Both the position numbers and the translations under genes were made by a program. Below, piece by piece: positions 1 through 10,678 of a stretch of DNA of 64,000 nt. Below the pieces are notes generated by a model. That model was not told the origin of the DNA and did not search any database. It was given only the letters and a program-made list of their open reading frames with translations. This stretch comes from Actinobacillus ureae ATCC 25976. GTDB lineage: Bacteria > Pseudomonadota > Gammaproteobacteria > Enterobacterales > Pasteurellaceae. Within the stretch, counting starts at the first letter, position 1. The number at the start of each line of letters is the position of its first letter. Where the stretch lies: NCBI RefSeq assembly GCF_000188255.1, contig NZ_GL831080.1, forward strand, positions 786,542 to 850,541, read 5' to 3'.

Positions 1-68
1 CCCCTTAATAAAAAAGTGTGTAAATCAAATCACAGATAAAATTATAAAATATTGAAATGATTGAATAG

Positions 69-142
69 TGGAGGCGTGTACCGGAGTCGAACCGATCTAC
101 ATGGATTTGCAATCCAGTGCATAACCGCTTTGCTAACACGCC
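69..142 (-). tRNA. tRNA-Cys (anticodon GCA)
   Basis: A complete cloverleaf can be read on the minus strand. The acceptor stem GGCGTGT pairs with ACACGCC, the T arm contains GGTTCGACTCC, the anticodon loop is TTGCAAA with GCA, and the 3' CCA is encoded. It lies 17 nt downstream of tRNA-Gly and is probably cut from the same transcript. Confidence 0.95.
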
Positions 143-159
143 GTATTGAAGAGATTTAA

Positions 160-235
<76 letters not shown>

Positions 236-266
236 TTTAAGTCTTTGTTCTTAAAGAACGAGGTGC

Positions 267-294
267 ATTTTACGGATTTTCAGACCTATGTCAA
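267..294 (-). promoter_or_regulatory. sigma-70 promoter of the tRNA-Gly/tRNA-Cys operon
   Basis: On the minus strand there is a perfect -35 TTGACA (289-294), a 16-nt spacer and -10 TAAAAT (267-272). A GC-rich GCACCTCG follows where the discriminator should be, as is typical of stringently controlled stable-RNA promoters. It points at the two tRNAs. Confidence 0.8.
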
Positions 295-428
295 ATGCTA
301 ATTTAATTATTTTATTTCAAATGCTGAAAAAAAGATCACAACGCTGAAAAATCAATAAATGCATAGCTAATTCGTTGATTTTATAAGCATAAATCAATCT
401 ATTAAACTGATCTTTCAAGATAGAAAAA

Positions 429-473
429 AAGCGGTTGAAATCCGCTATTTTTTTGCAAATTTCAACCGCTTGT
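429..473 (-). terminator. terminator of the aceEF-lpdA operon (inverted USS pair)
   Basis: AAGCGGTTGAAA (429-440) and TTTCAACCGCTT (460-471) form a 12-bp inverted repeat just downstream of the lpdA stop. Both arms contain the AAGCGGT uptake-signal core. Confidence 0.65.
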
Positions 474-495
474 ATAAATAAGTTAAATTAACCTA

Positions 496-1920
496 TTAGC
501 GTTTTTTCGCTTTTGCGTTTGGTAAGTCTGTGATAGAACCTTCAAACACTTCTGCTGCTAAACCTACAGATTCGTGTAATGTAGGGTGAGCGTGGATAGT
601 TAAAGCGATATCTTCCGCATCACAACCCATTTCGATTGCAAGGCCGATTTCACCTAATAATTCGCCACCGTTGCTACCTACGATTGCACCACCGAGTAAA
701 CGGTGTGTATCTTTATCGAAGATAAGTTTAGTCATACCTTCTGAACACTCAGAAGCAATCGCACGACCTGATGCAGCCCATGGGAACTTCGCCACTTCAA
801 AGTTTAAGCCTTCTTGACGACATTCTTTTTCAGTTTTACCTACCCAAGCAACTTCCGGCTCAGTATAAGCGATTGATGGAATCACTTTCGGATCGAAGTA
901 GTGTTTTTGACCTGCAATCACTTCTGCGGCAACGTGACCTTCGTGAACACCTTTGTGAGCTAACATTGGCTGACCAACGATATCACCGATAGCAAAAATG
1001 TGTGGTACGTTTGTACGCATTTGTTTGTCAACAGCGATGAAACCACGATCATCAACGTTTACGCCAGCTTTGCCCGCATCGATTAATTTACCGTTTGGTG
1101 TACGACCAATAGCAACAAGCACTGCATCATAACGTTTAGTATCGTTACATGCTTTACCTTCCATTGAAACATAGATACCATCATCTTTCGCTTCAACTGC
1201 GGTTACTTTAGTTTCAAGCATTAACTTGAATTTTTTCTCGATTTGTTTGGTGTAGATTGCTACAACATCTTTATCTGCTGCTGGGATAACTTGGTCGAAC
1301 ATTTCAACCACTTCAATCTCTGAACCTAGAGAGTGATAAACTGTACCCATCTCTAAACCAATGATACCGCCCCCCATGATAAGAAGTTTTTTCGGTACTT
1401 CTTTTAATTTAAGTGCATCTGTTGAATCCCAAATACGTGGATCTTCATGCGGGATAAATGGTAATTGAATTGGACGAGAACCCGCTGCAATAATTGCATT
1501 ATCAAATTTAACAGTAGTTGGGTTACCATCACGATCACGTGCAACTAATGTATTTGGATCAGTAAATGCTGCTAAGCCTTCAACCACGGTCACTTTACGT
1601 GCTTTTGCCATACCTGCTAAACCGCCTGTTAATTTAGCGACTACAGCATCTTTACCTGCACGAACTTCGTCTAAATTGATAGTTGGTTCACCAAAGTAAA
1701 TACCATTTTTGGTTGCGTGTTTTGCTTCTTCAATTACTTTAGAAACGTGTAATAACGCTTTTGATGGAATACAACCTACGTTTAAACATACCCCACCTAA
1801 AGTTGAATAACGTTCTACAAGAACGGTTTCTAAACCTAAGTCAGCACAACGGAACGCAGCTGAATAACCTGCAGGACCTGCACCAAGTACAACTACTTGG
1901 GTTTTAATTTCTTTACTCAT
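496..1920 (-). CDS. lpdA: dihydrolipoyl dehydrogenase (E3)
   Basis: This 474-aa flavoprotein disulfide oxidoreductase reoxidises dihydrolipoyl groups of the pyruvate and 2-oxoglutarate dehydrogenase complexes with NAD+. The N-terminal FAD motif is GAGPAGYSAAF. The redox-active cysteines are C45 and C50 in GGVCLNVGCIPSK, a second Rossmann motif GGGIIGLEMG lies near residue 185, and the C-terminal catalytic His is in HAHPTLHE. Length equals that of the E. coli protein. It is the last gene of aceE-aceF-lpdA, 91 nt after aceF. Because no second lpd is present near sucAB here, this copy probably serves both complexes (inference). Confidence 0.98.
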   Translation of the reverse strand: MSKEIKTQVVVLGAGPAGYSAAFRCADLGLETVLVERYSTLGGVCLNVGCIPSKALLHVSKVIEEAKHATKNGIYFGEPTINLDEVRAGKDAVVAKLTGGLAGMAKARKVTVVEGLAAFTDPNTLVARDRDGNPTTVKFDNAIIAAGSRPIQLPFIPHEDPRIWDSTDALKLKEVPKKLLIMGGGIIGLEMGTVYHSLGSEIEVVEMFDQVIPAADKDVVAIYTKQIEKKFKLMLETKVTAVEAKDDGIYVSMEGKACNDTKRYDAVLVAIGRTPNGKLIDAGKAGVNVDDRGFIAVDKQMRTNVPHIFAIGDIVGQPMLAHKGVHEGHVAAEVIAGQKHYFDPKVIPSIAYTEPEVAWVGKTEKECRQEGLNFEVAKFPWAASGRAIASECSEGMTKLIFDKDTHRLLGGAIVGSNGGELLGEIGLAIEMGCDAEDIALTIHAHPTLHESVGLAAEVFEGSITDLPNAKAKKR

Positions 1921-1934
1921 ATCTTTTCCTTTTC

Positions 1935-1976
1935 AAGCGGTCAATTTTGTCAATTTTCTTGCAAATCCGACCGCTT
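1935..1976 (-). repeat. inverted USS pair between aceF and lpdA
   Basis: AAGCGGTC (1935-1942) and GACCGCTT (1969-1976) form an 8-bp inverted repeat inside the operon. It could act as a weak attenuator or mRNA-stability hairpin setting E3 level relative to E2; that role is inference. Confidence 0.5.
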
Positions 1977-2011
1977 ACAGATTGATTACATTGCTAAGTT
2001 ACACAACCTAA

Positions 2012-3907
2012 TTACATTACTAGGCGACGGATATCTGCTAATACACCGTTGATGTAACTTAAGAAACGAGCACCATCAGCACCATCGATCACGCGGTGGT
2101 CGAATGATAATGATAATGGAAGCATTAAGCGTGGTGAGAATTCTTTACCGTTCCATACAGGTGCCATTTCAGATTTAGACACACCCAAAATTGCTACTTC
2201 TGGTGCATTCACAATTGGGGTAAAGTGGGTTGTACCAATACCGCCCAAGCTTGAAATCGTGAAGCAGCCGCCTTGCATATCTGAACCAGTCAATTTGCCT
2301 TCGCGTGCTTTTTTCGAGACTTCCATCAACTCGCGAGATAACTCAATAATGCCTTTTTTGTTCACGTTTTTGAATACAGGAACCACTAAGCCATTTGGTG
2401 TATCTACAGCCACACCAATGTTGATGTATTTCTTAATTGTTAATTTTTGACCATCTTCAGAAATTGAGCTGTTGAAACGCGGGAACGCTTCTAACGCTTT
2501 TGCAACCGCTTTCATAATGAACACAACTGGTGTAATTTTCACATCAAGTTTTTGTTTTTCAACAATCTTGTTCTGTTCTTTACGGAATGCTTCTAATTCT
2601 GTGATATCTGTACGATCGAAGTGTGTAACGTGAGGAATCATTACCCAGTTACGGTGTAAGTTCGCACCAGAAATCTTATTGATACGGCTTAATTCTACTT
2701 CTTCAACTTCACCAAATTTGCTGAAGTCTACTTTCGGCCATGGTAATAAGCCTAAACCTGCACCGTTTGCAACACCGTTACCTGCTGCCGCTGCAACAGT
2801 ACCTGTTTCAAACGCTTTAACTGCAGTTTTAACGTATGCTTGGATATCTTCTTTAACAATACGACCTTTACGACCTGAACCTTTCACTTTATCTAAGTTC
2901 ACACCGAATTCACGTGCTAAACGACGAATTACCGGTGTCGCGTGTGCATAAGCCCCTGCCGCTACTACTGCATCTTGGCTTAAACCAGAAACGTTACCGC
3001 CTTGAGCTGATTGCGCTGCCGGTTGTGCCGCTGGTGCTGGCGCAGCTGCTTGTGCTGCAGGAGCAGGAGCTGCTGCCGGTGCTGCACCTTGAACTTCAAA
3101 TTTCATGATTAATGAACCGGTTGACACTTTATCACCAGATTTCACTAAAATTTCTTTCACAACACCTGCAAATGGTGCCGGAACTTCCATTGAAGCTTTG
3201 TCACCTTCAACAGTAATTAAAGATTGCTCTTCAGATACTGTATCACCAACATTTACCATGATTTCAGTTACGTTTACTTCATCACCGCCGATATCAGGTA
3301 CGTTCACTTCTTTAATTGCTGAAGCTGTTGCAGCCGGTGCAGCTGCTTGTACTGGCGCTTCTACAGCAATCGGTGCTGCTGACGCAGTTTCAAATTTCAT
3401 AATTAATTTGCCGGTTGAAACTTTATCGCCTACATTGATTAAAATTTCTTTTACAACGCCCGCGATAGGTGCTGGAACTTCCATAGAAGCTTTATCACCT
3501 TCTACATTGATGATAGATTGATCAACTTCAACTGAATCGCCCACTTTCACCATAATTTCAGTCACATTAACTTCATCACCACCAATATCTGGTACGTTCA
3601 CTTCGACGATTGCTGATGCAGTCGCTGCTGGTGCAGGATCTGCAGCAGCTGGTGCTTCTGCTGCTGGAGCTGCTCCTGCTGCTTCTAACACTAACATTGG
3701 TGAACCTGTTGTTACTTTATCGCCAACTTTAACTAAAACTTCTTTTACAACACCTGCTTCTGGTGCAGGCACTTCCATTGAAGCTTTATCACCTTCCACA
3801 TTGATGATTGATTGGTCAGCAGAAATGGTATCACCCACGTTTACCATCACTTCTGTTACGGTAACTTCATCGCTACCGATATCTGGTACATTAATTTGTT
3901 TTGACAT
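2012..3907 (-). CDS. aceF: pyruvate dehydrogenase E2, dihydrolipoyl acetyltransferase
   Basis: This 631-aa core subunit transfers acetyl groups from lipoyl-lysine to CoA. Three tandem lipoyl domains are visible, each with the [10 protein letters not shown] motif around the lipoylated lysine (first at K41), separated by Ala/Pro-rich flexible linkers. A peripheral subunit-binding domain follows ([14 protein letters not shown], near residue 330). The C-terminal catalytic domain ends with the active-site motif [10 protein letters not shown]. Three lipoyl domains match the E. coli architecture. The gene lies between aceE and lpdA. The near-identical lipoyl repeats at the DNA level could recombine. 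Confidence 0.98.
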   Translation of the reverse strand: MSKQINVPDIGSDEVTVTEVMVNVGDTISADQSIINVEGDKASMEVPAPEAGVVKEVLVKVGDKVTTGSPMLVLEAAGAAPAAEAPAAADPAPAATASAIVEVNVPDIGGDEVNVTEIMVKVGDSVEVDQSIINVEGDKASMEVPAPIAGVVKEILINVGDKVSTGKLIMKFETASAAPIAVEAPVQAAAPAATASAIKEVNVPDIGGDEVNVTEIMVNVGDTVSEEQSLITVEGDKASMEVPAPFAGVVKEILVKSGDKVSTGSLIMKFEVQGAAPAAAPAPAAQAAAPAPAAQPAAQSAQGGNVSGLSQDAVVAAGAYAHATPVIRRLAREFGVNLDKVKGSGRKGRIVKEDIQAYVKTAVKAFETGTVAAAAGNGVANGAGLGLLPWPKVDFSKFGEVEEVELSRINKISGANLHRNWVMIPHVTHFDRTDITELEAFRKEQNKIVEKQKLDVKITPVVFIMKAVAKALEAFPRFNSSISEDGQKLTIKKYINIGVAVDTPNGLVVPVFKNVNKKGIIELSRELMEVSKKAREGKLTGSDMQGGCFTISSLGGIGTTHFTPIVNAPEVAILGVSKSEMAPVWNGKEFSPRLMLPLSLSFDHRVIDGADGARFLSYINGVLADIRRLVM

Positions 3908-3989
3908 TTTGGTAATCCTTCTTTTAGAAATGGACAGAGCAATACCCTGTCCTTTTTTGCAAAATCTTAACTGATTTTGACCGCTTCCA

Positions 3990-6644
3990 CTATGCGTATA
4001 ATGGGTTGATACGATCTACGTTCAAGCCAAATTTCGCAATTGTATCTGCAACTACTTGGCTAGTTACTGTACCTTCTTTCGCTAATTGTGATAACGCTGC
4101 AACAACAACGTAACGAGCATCAACTTCGAAATGTTCACGTAAGTTAGCACGGCTGTCTGAACGACCGAAACCGTCTGTACCTAACACGTGGAAGTGTTTG
4201 CTCGGTACGAACGCACGAATTTGATCCGCATATTGTTTCACATAGTCAGTTGAAGCAACTGTCGGTAAATCCGCTAATACTTGTGCTACATAAGGAACAC
4301 GTTGTTCCGCTGTTGGGTGTAATAAGTTCCAACGTACTGCATCGTTACCTTCACGCGCTAATTCGTTGAATGATGGTGCAGAGAATACGTCTGAAGTTAC
4401 GCCATAGTCATTCGCAAGGATTTGTGCTGCTTCACGAACGTGACGCATAATTGCACCAGAACCTAATAACTGAACGTGACCTTTGCCTTTACCTTTAACA
4501 GTTTCAAATTTATATAAACCTTTACGGATACCTTCTTCAGCACCTGCTGGCATTGCCGGTTGATCCATTACTTCGTTTAATGTTGTCATGTAATAGAAAA
4601 CATCTTCTTGTTTTTCACCATACATACGGTTGATACCGTCTTGCATGATTACCGCAACTTCAAACGCAAATGATGGGTCGTAAGTAATACAGTTAGGGAT
4701 AATACCTGCTTGAATATGGCTATGACCATCTTCGTGTTGTAAACCTTCACCGTTTAACGTTGTACGACCAGACGTACCACCGACCATGAAACCACGAGCT
4801 AATTGGTCACCCGCTAACCACATCATATCGCCCACACGTTGGAAACCGAACATTGAGTAATAGATGAAGAATGGGATCATCGGTTGGTTGCTTACAGAGT
4901 AAGACGTTGCTGCTGCAACCCAAGACGCTGCACCACCTAATTCGTTGATACCTTCTTGTAGCACTTGGCCGTCTTTCGCTTCACGATAGTAAGCCACCAA
5001 ATCACGGTCTGAAGGTGTATAGTTTTGACCGTGCGGGTTGTAAATACCCACTTGACGGAATAAACCTTCCATACCGAATGTACGCGCTTCGTCTACAATC
5101 ATCGGCACGATTGTTTTACCGATGTTTTTATCTTTTAATAAGATATTTAATGCACGTGTAAACGCCATTGTGGTTGAAATACCACGTGGTTGTTCTTCAA
5201 GTAACGCTTTGAATTCTTCTAATGCAGGTACTTTATACTCTACGTCAAATTTAGGACGACGAGCCGGAACATAACCGTTTAATGCTTTACGTTGACCGTG
5301 AATGTAGTTGTATTCTTCAGAACCTTCAGCAAATTTGATGTACTCAAGATTTTCTACTTGCTCATCCGTTAATGGTAATTCGAAGTAGTCACGGAAGCCT
5401 TTTAAGCTTTCTAATGACATTTTTTTCGATTGGTGAGCAGTATTTTTACTTTCTGCTTCAGGGATTTTATAACCTTTAACTTGGTGAGCTAAAATCACAA
5501 CCGGTTTGTCTGATTTTTGCGCTTTCGCATATGCAGCGTAAAGTTTTTCGCTGTCGTGTGCACCACGGCGAAGATCCCAAATCTCTTCGTCTGTCATATC
5601 AGCAACTAATGCAGCTGTTTCTGGGTAACGACCGAAGAAGTGTTCACGAATATAAGCACCGTCTTTTGATTTGAAGGTTAAGTAGTCACCATCAACCATT
5701 TCCATCATTAATTGTGCTAATTTACCTGAAGTATCTTTCGCGAATAATTTATCCCAGTTGCTGCCCCATAATACTTTGATTACTTCCCAACCTGCGCCTG
5801 TGAATAAACCTTCTAACTCTTGAACGATTTTACCGTTACCGTTTACCGGACCGTCTAAACGTTGTAAGTTACAGCTTACAGTGAAAATTAAGTTATTTAA
5901 TTTTTCACGAGCAGCAAATGTTAACGCACCTTTAGACTCGATTTCATCCATCTCACCATCACCTAAGAATGCGTAAACTTTTTGGTCTGACGTATCTTTT
6001 AAGCCACGGTTTTCAAGGTATTTTAAGAAACGTGCTTGATAAATCGCATTAACAGGACCTAAACCCATTGATACGGTTGAGAATTGCCAGAATTCAGGCA
6101 TTAATTTCGGGTGTGGGTATGAAGATAAACCATCCGCAAATGCTTCTTGACGGAAATTGTCTAATTGTTCTTCTGTTAAACGACCTTCCACATAAGCACG
6201 TGCATACATACCTGGTGCTGCGTGACCTTGGAAGAATACTAAGTCGCCACCGTTTTTCTCAGTTGCCGCTTTGAAGAAGTGGTTGTAGCACACTTCATAC
6301 ATTGTTGCCGCTGATTGGAAAGTTGAAATATGACCACCTAAGTCAAGATCTTTCTTCTGGCTACGTAAAACCATTGCGATAGCGTTCCAACGTACTGCAG
6401 AACGAATATGACGTTCAATTTTGTGGTCACCCGGGTAAGCTGGTTGTGCAGACACAGGGATAGTATTTACATATGCTGTTGTCACACCAGATTGAACCGG
6501 CACGCCATCTTTACGCGCTTGGCTTAATAATTCATCGATAATGAATTGTGCACGTTCAACACCTTCTACACGGATTAATGAATCAAGTGATTCTAACCAC
6601 TCTTTGGTTTCAAATGGATCTACATCTCTTTCTAACTCTGACAT
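3990..6644 (-). CDS. aceE: pyruvate dehydrogenase E1, homodimeric type
   Basis: This 884-aa thiamine-diphosphate enzyme decarboxylates pyruvate and acetylates the E2 lipoyl group. The TPP/Mg motif appears as GDGEMDE near residue 230 and continues to a conserved [10 protein letters not shown]. The length fits the single-chain gammaproteobacterial E1 (E. coli 887). It is the first gene of aceE-aceF-lpdA, so the promoter should lie in the 358-bp spacer to pyrD. I see no pdhR gene upstream and no clear PdhR operator, unlike E. coli. Confidence 0.98.
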   Translation of the reverse strand: MSELERDVDPFETKEWLESLDSLIRVEGVERAQFIIDELLSQARKDGVPVQSGVTTAYVNTIPVSAQPAYPGDHKIERHIRSAVRWNAIAMVLRSQKKDLDLGGHISTFQSAATMYEVCYNHFFKAATEKNGGDLVFFQGHAAPGMYARAYVEGRLTEEQLDNFRQEAFADGLSSYPHPKLMPEFWQFSTVSMGLGPVNAIYQARFLKYLENRGLKDTSDQKVYAFLGDGEMDEIESKGALTFAAREKLNNLIFTVSCNLQRLDGPVNGNGKIVQELEGLFTGAGWEVIKVLWGSNWDKLFAKDTSGKLAQLMMEMVDGDYLTFKSKDGAYIREHFFGRYPETAALVADMTDEEIWDLRRGAHDSEKLYAAYAKAQKSDKPVVILAHQVKGYKIPEAESKNTAHQSKKMSLESLKGFRDYFELPLTDEQVENLEYIKFAEGSEEYNYIHGQRKALNGYVPARRPKFDVEYKVPALEEFKALLEEQPRGISTTMAFTRALNILLKDKNIGKTIVPMIVDEARTFGMEGLFRQVGIYNPHGQNYTPSDRDLVAYYREAKDGQVLQEGINELGGAASWVAAATSYSVSNQPMIPFFIYYSMFGFQRVGDMMWLAGDQLARGFMVGGTSGRTTLNGEGLQHEDGHSHIQAGIIPNCITYDPSFAFEVAVIMQDGINRMYGEKQEDVFYYMTTLNEVMDQPAMPAGAEEGIRKGLYKFETVKGKGKGHVQLLGSGAIMRHVREAAQILANDYGVTSDVFSAPSFNELAREGNDAVRWNLLHPTAEQRVPYVAQVLADLPTVASTDYVKQYADQIRAFVPSKHFHVLGTDGFGRSDSRANLREHFEVDARYVVVAALSQLAKEGTVTSQVVADTIAKFGLNVDRINPLYA

Positions 6645-7002
6645 AGGTTGTCCTTATTTTAAGTAAATAATGAGTGATAAGTTCTCTATACTTAAACTTA
6701 TCGTTTGATGAAATTATAGACATTCATTCGATTAGACTAAACATAAAATACACAGAAAGTTTAACAAAATGTAAAAACCTGTTTTCTATTCGAGTGAATA
6801 TCTTGCGATATCTACTTGATTTTAAACACTTTTTATCACACTATAAAAAATGTTGAAAATTTGTAGAAAAATTTTGGCTAACAAGATAACAAAATTGACC
6901 TATTTTGTCTATTTTTTTGACCTGCGCCAACCGTTGTCTTTCCTATAAACAAGCGGTTAAAACCTGCAATTTTTTTACAAATTTTAACCGCTTGTTTAAG
7001 GG
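6645..7002. other. 358-bp spacer holding the aceE promoter region
   Basis: This is an AT-rich gap between the aceE start and the pyrD stop. It holds the pyrD terminator (6947-6997) and must contain the aceE promoter reading leftward. TTTAACAAAATGTAA at 6760-6774 matches the ArcA-P consensus GTTAATTAAATGTTA at 11 of 15 positions, which is weak evidence in such AT-rich DNA. A 60-codon frame here has no recognisable product and is not called. Confidence 0.5.
6947..6997 (-). terminator. pyrD terminator (inverted USS pair)
   Basis: A perfect 16-bp inverted repeat pairs AAACAAGCGGTTAAAA (6947-6962) with its complement (6982-6997), immediately downstream of the pyrD stop. Each arm carries a full ACAAGCGGT uptake signal. 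Confidence 0.75.
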
Positions 7003-8013
7003 CTATTTATTAAGTTTGATCTGTTTGGCCAGCTCTTGAATCAGCGCCGGCCCCTGATAAATCATTGCTGAATAAACTTGTAATAAACTTGCGCCCGCAT
7101 CAATTTTTTCCTGACCGGAGGAGACAGAATGAATACCTCCGCTACCAATAATTGGCAACTGCCCGTTTAATTCCTTAGCCAACCTACGGATTAAATGGGT
7201 ACTGAGCGAATTTAATGGCTTACCGCTTAAGCCGCCTTGCTGTTCCGCATGTTTTAAACCTGCTACCGGTTCTCGAGATAAAGTGGTATTACCGGCAATA
7301 ACGCCGTCAATCTTATGTCGTACCAAACTATCCGCTACCGAAGCAACTTCTTCATCCGTTAAATCCGGCGCAATTTTCAGAACAAGCGGTTTATATTTTG
7401 CAAACTTTTGCGAAAGTATTGATTGTTCTTGCTTTAATGCACTCAGCAATTCATCTAATGCATCACCGTATTGCAATGAACGTAAATTCTTGGTATTCGG
7501 TGAAGAAATATTCACCGTAATATAATCGGCATACTCATACACCTTACGTAAACAAATTTGGTAATCATCCAAAGCGTTCTCAATTGGCGTAAAGGCATTT
7601 TTACCAATATTAATTCCGAGTACCCCGTCATATTTGGAACGCTTCACATTTTCTACCAACAAATCCACACCGTAATTATTAAAACCATTACGATTGATAA
7701 TGCCCTCTGCTTCCAAAAGACGGAATTGACGTGGCTTAGGGTTACCGTCTTGTGCAACCGGTGTAACCGTTCCTACTTCAATAAAACTGAATCCTAACTT
7801 GCCAAAACCGTCAATCGCTTCGCCGTTTTTATCCGCACCGGCGGCAAGACCGATAGGATTTTTAAACTGCAGCCCCATCACCTCAACTGGATTATGAGGA
7901 ATGGGTAAAGGATCAAAAGGTAATTTTCCGACAAGTTTAAGCGCTTGAACGGAAAAATTATGCGCATTTTCAGCGTCCATAGCAAACAGACATTTACGAA
8001 TGAGGGAATACAT
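7003..8013 (-). CDS. pyrD: dihydroorotate dehydrogenase (quinone), class 2
   Basis: This 336-aa FMN enzyme oxidises dihydroorotate to orotate and passes electrons to the quinone pool at the inner membrane. The N-terminal [19 protein letters not shown] segment is the membrane-associating helix typical of class 2 enzymes. Motifs include [20 protein letters not shown] near the start of the barrel, [11 protein letters not shown] around the catalytic Ser, and a C-terminal IGSGGI phosphate-binding loop. Length equals the E. coli enzyme. It follows prs, which makes the PRPP used by the next pyrimidine step, but a hairpin lies between the two. Confidence 0.97.
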   Translation of the reverse strand: MYSLIRKCLFAMDAENAHNFSVQALKLVGKLPFDPLPIPHNPVEVMGLQFKNPIGLAAGADKNGEAIDGFGKLGFSFIEVGTVTPVAQDGNPKPRQFRLLEAEGIINRNGFNNYGVDLLVENVKRSKYDGVLGINIGKNAFTPIENALDDYQICLRKVYEYADYITVNISSPNTKNLRSLQYGDALDELLSALKQEQSILSQKFAKYKPLVLKIAPDLTDEEVASVADSLVRHKIDGVIAGNTTLSREPVAGLKHAEQQGGLSGKPLNSLSTHLIRRLAKELNGQLPIIGSGGIHSVSSGQEKIDAGASLLQVYSAMIYQGPALIQELAKQIKLNK

Positions 8014-8051
8014 GATGAGCTCTTCGGTTAATAGAAAGAAATAGATAAACT

Positions 8052-8076
8052 AAGGGCGAGTATTCAACTCGCCCTT
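8052..8076 (-). terminator. hairpin after prs
   Basis: A 10-bp stem (AAGGGCGAGT at 8052-8061 with ACTCGCCCTT at 8067-8076) and a 5-nt loop lie just downstream of the prs stop. The following T-run on the minus strand is weak, so read-through into pyrD is plausible. Confidence 0.6.
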
Positions 8077-8084
8077 ATCAGAAA

Positions 8085-9035
8085 TTATGCGTCAAACATT
8101 GCAGAAATGGACTCTTCGTTGCTAATACGACGAATAGCTTCTGCTAACATGCTTGATAATGTTAATGCACGCACTTTGTTTAATGCTTTGATTTCATCAG
8201 AAAGTGGAATTGTATCGGTAACAACTACTTCATCTAATGCTGGGTTCGCTAAGTTCATTGCTGCAGTACCTGAGAATACCGCATGCGTTGCGTAAGCAAC
8301 CACTTTGGTTGCACCACGTTCTTTCAATGCTTCCGCAGCTTTAACTAACGTACCGCCAGTGTCGATCATATCGTCAACTAAGATACAGTCACGACCGGCA
8401 ACATCACCGATAATATGCATTACTTGTGATACGTTTGCTTTTGGACGGCGTTTATCAATGATTGCCATATCCGCATCATTTAACAATTTAGCGATCGCAC
8501 GCGCACGTACTACACCACCGATATCCGGCGATACCACCATCGGATTGTTTAAATCCGTTTTCTTAACAATGTCTTCGATAAGCACAGGTGAACCGAATAC
8601 GTTATCTACCGGCACATCAAAGAAACCTTGGATTTGTTCTGCGTGTAAGTCACAAGTTAACACGCGATCAACACCTACGCTTGAAAGGAAGTCCGCCACA
8701 ACTTTTGCCGTAATCGGCACACGCGCTGAACGAACGCGACGGTCTTGACGAGCATAACCGAAATAAGGAATAACAGCCGTGATACGACCTGCAGACGCAC
8801 GACGTAAAGCATCAACCATCACAATCAATTCCATTAAGTTGTCATTAGTTGGTGCGCAAGTTGATTGGATAATAAATACATCCGAACCACGTACGTTTTC
8901 ATTAATTTGAACTTGAATTTCACCGTCGCTAAAACGACCGACTGTTGCATTGCCTAAAGAAATGTAAAGGCGTTCTGCAATACGTTTTGCAAGTTCTGGC
9001 GTTGCGTTACCCGCAAACAGTTTGATATCTGGCAT
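8085..9035 (-). CDS. prs: ribose-phosphate pyrophosphokinase (PRPP synthetase)
   Basis: This 316-aa enzyme makes PRPP from ribose 5-phosphate and ATP for purine, pyrimidine, histidine, tryptophan and NAD synthesis. Recognisable elements are the start [20 protein letters not shown], the ATP-binding [20 protein letters not shown] region, the metal-binding [11 protein letters not shown], and the PRPP-binding loop [10 protein letters not shown]. It lies 31 nt downstream of ispE, reproducing the lolB-ispE-prs order common in gammaproteobacteria. Confidence 0.98.
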   Translation of the reverse strand: MPDIKLFAGNATPELAKRIAERLYISLGNATVGRFSDGEIQVQINENVRGSDVFIIQSTCAPTNDNLMELIVMVDALRRASAGRITAVIPYFGYARQDRRVRSARVPITAKVVADFLSSVGVDRVLTCDLHAEQIQGFFDVPVDNVFGSPVLIEDIVKKTDLNNPMVVSPDIGGVVRARAIAKLLNDADMAIIDKRRPKANVSQVMHIIGDVAGRDCILVDDMIDTGGTLVKAAEALKERGATKVVAYATHAVFSGTAAMNLANPALDEVVVTDTIPLSDEIKALNKVRALTLSSMLAEAIRRISNEESISAMFDA

Positions 9036-9066
9036 TGGAATTGATCCTTGAATTTACAAAGGGAAG

Positions 9067-9912
9067 TTAGGGAATTAAGTTTAATTTTTTGTGCAAAGGC
9101 GAGATATTCTGCCCTTTAGCAACAAAACCACACACGTTTTGAGGTTTGCAGTCGAAGACTTTCTTCGCGTCTTCTTTTGAATTAAATTCGGCAAAAATAC
9201 AAGCACCTGTGCCCGTTAACCGAAACGATGCATATTCTACCAATTCTTGAACAAGATCTTCAACCTCTGAATAATGATCTCGTACAACTTTTTCGCAATC
9301 GTTTGCCCAATCGCTAGCTAACAGTTCTTCCAAACTACATTTTGGCGTATTTCGAGGCAAATCTGGGTCATTAAAAACGACTGCGGTCGAAATAGAAACG
9401 CTCGGTTTTAACACTACAAACCATTTCTCTTCCGGCTCGCACGGTGTTAACACTTCACCGACGCCTTCCGCAAAAGCAGCAACACCACGCACAAAAATCG
9501 GCACATCCGCACCTAAGCTCAGCCCTAATGCAGCAAGCTCTTCAAGACTTAAGCCGGTTTGCCAAAAATGATTTAATCCGACTAATACGGTTGCTGCATT
9601 CGATGAACCGCCGCCAACGCCGCCGCCCATTGGCAAACGCTTAGTTACACTGATTTTGGCACCTTTCGTACAAGCGGTATGCTTTTGTAATAATTTTGCA
9701 GCTCGATAAATTAAGTTCTGCTCTTTTTCAACCCCTTCAATTTCGTTTAACAATTCAATTTCACCGCTCTGATTTACTTCCAGTGAAATCTCATCGCCAA
9801 AATCTAAAAATTGAAATAAGGTTTGTAACTCGTGGTAACCGTCTGTGCGTCTATTAGTAATGTATAAGAAAAGATTTAACTTAGCCGGGCTAGGTAAAGT
9901 GACTTTATTCAT
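9067..9912 (-). CDS. ispE: 4-diphosphocytidyl-2-C-methyl-D-erythritol kinase
   Basis: This GHMP-family kinase of the MEP isoprenoid pathway phosphorylates CDP-methylerythritol. The N-terminal [11 protein letters not shown] and the glycine-rich ATP loop [14 protein letters not shown] are visible. An in-frame ATG four codons further upstream exists, but the ATG at 9912 gives [13 protein letters not shown] (281 aa, close to 283 in E. coli) and overlaps the lolB stop as TAATG, which suggests translational coupling. Confidence 0.96.
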   Translation of the reverse strand: MNKVTLPSPAKLNLFLYITNRRTDGYHELQTLFQFLDFGDEISLEVNQSGEIELLNEIEGVEKEQNLIYRAAKLLQKHTACTKGAKISVTKRLPMGGGVGGGSSNAATVLVGLNHFWQTGLSLEELAALGLSLGADVPIFVRGVAAFAEGVGEVLTPCEPEEKWFVVLKPSVSISTAVVFNDPDLPRNTPKCSLEELLASDWANDCEKVVRDHYSEVEDLVQELVEYASFRLTGTGACIFAEFNSKEDAKKVFDCKPQNVCGFVAKGQNISPLHKKLNLIP

Positions 9913-10544
9913 TAATACGTCCATTGATCAATACGAATTTTTAAGGTTTGTTGACCATTCTCTAATACGATTAACTTCGGTAAGTTCGGTTGGCGATCTT
10001 CGTGATATTCAACATAGCTCGCTTGCCACACTTGACCATTAATCGGATAACTAAATTGTGAAAGTTGACGTTTTTCATTCACAATATAATTACTGTTTTT
10101 TTCCGGCTGACCTTTTACCCAATAGGCAAATTGATCAATCGGAAACGAAACACCGATAATTTCTTCCATCAGTGCATTCACATCCGCTTCCGTACGTGAA
10201 CGCCCTTCGCTGTCCGAAACGGTTAATCCCCGTTGAGTACGATGTAATTTCATCGACTTTGTCGATAAATTTGATGAAAGCTCTAAGCCGAAATTATTTG
10301 CTGATTGGTATTGCCAATCAAAGTGTGAAGAAAAACGCTCTTCAGGTGAAATGTACCCGAATTGCCCTTTTGCTTGATAACGCTTAATTTGCGCTAATTG
10401 ATTAAGATGTTGCTGCCATTTGGCATCAGTATATGGGATTTGTGCGGTCGGTGTCTGAACGGTTGTAGGTGCATCTAACACCGAATTACAGCCCGTTAAC
10501 ACTAACATCGCGCCGAGCGAAATTAAAAAAGAAAATTTTTTCAT
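9912..10544 (-). CDS. lolB: outer-membrane lipoprotein LolB
   Basis: This 210-aa lipoprotein receives lipoproteins from LolA and inserts them into the outer membrane. It has a lipoprotein signal peptide with lipobox LTGC (Cys19), followed by a mature domain with the LolB-like pattern of aromatic residues ([28 protein letters not shown]). It overlaps ispE by one nucleotide. It is the first gene of lolB-ispE-prs; a terminator hairpin (10645-10672) separates it from msbA. Confidence 0.93.
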   Translation of the reverse strand: MKKFSFLISLGAMLVLTGCNSVLDAPTTVQTPTAQIPYTDAKWQQHLNQLAQIKRYQAKGQFGYISPEERFSSHFDWQYQSANNFGLELSSNLSTKSMKLHRTQRGLTVSDSEGRSRTEADVNALMEEIIGVSFPIDQFAYWVKGQPEKNSNYIVNEKRQLSQFSYPINGQVWQASYVEYHEDRQPNLPKLIVLENGQQTLKIRIDQWTY

Positions 10545-10581
10545 AGCGAACCTTTTATAACATGAGTGGCTATTCTACCTT

Positions 10582-10640
10582 ATAAGCGGTCTAATTCTGT
10601 TAAAAATTTGTAATTTTTTAGCCATTTTTGACCGCTTGTA
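10582..10640 (-). repeat. inverted USS pair upstream of lolB
   Basis: AAGCGGT (10584-10590) and ACCGCTT (10631-10637) lie in inverted orientation in the msbA-lolB spacer, just beyond the msbA terminator. Confidence 0.5.
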
Positions 10641-10644
10641 AAAA

Positions 10645-10672
10645 ACGAAAAGTCTCCCGAAAGGGAGACTTT
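10645..10672 (-). terminator. msbA terminator
   Basis: AAAGTCTCCC and GGGAGACTTT form a 10-bp stem with a GAAA loop (TTTC on the minus strand). A T-rich stretch follows on the minus strand. It sits right after the msbA stop. Confidence 0.8.
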
Positions 10673-10678
10673 GTTCGA

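Noticed and set aside
2012-3907. Internal repeats in aceF as a sign of misassembly or recent duplication
   Set aside because: Three tandem lipoyl domains are the normal architecture of gammaproteobacterial E2p.
6760-6774. ArcA site upstream of aceE
   Set aside because: Only 11 of 15 matches in very AT-rich DNA; kept as a remark, not as a feature.
8305-8748. 147-codon frame antisense to prs
   Set aside because: Ser/Thr/Arg-rich shadow of a highly conserved gene, without start signals.
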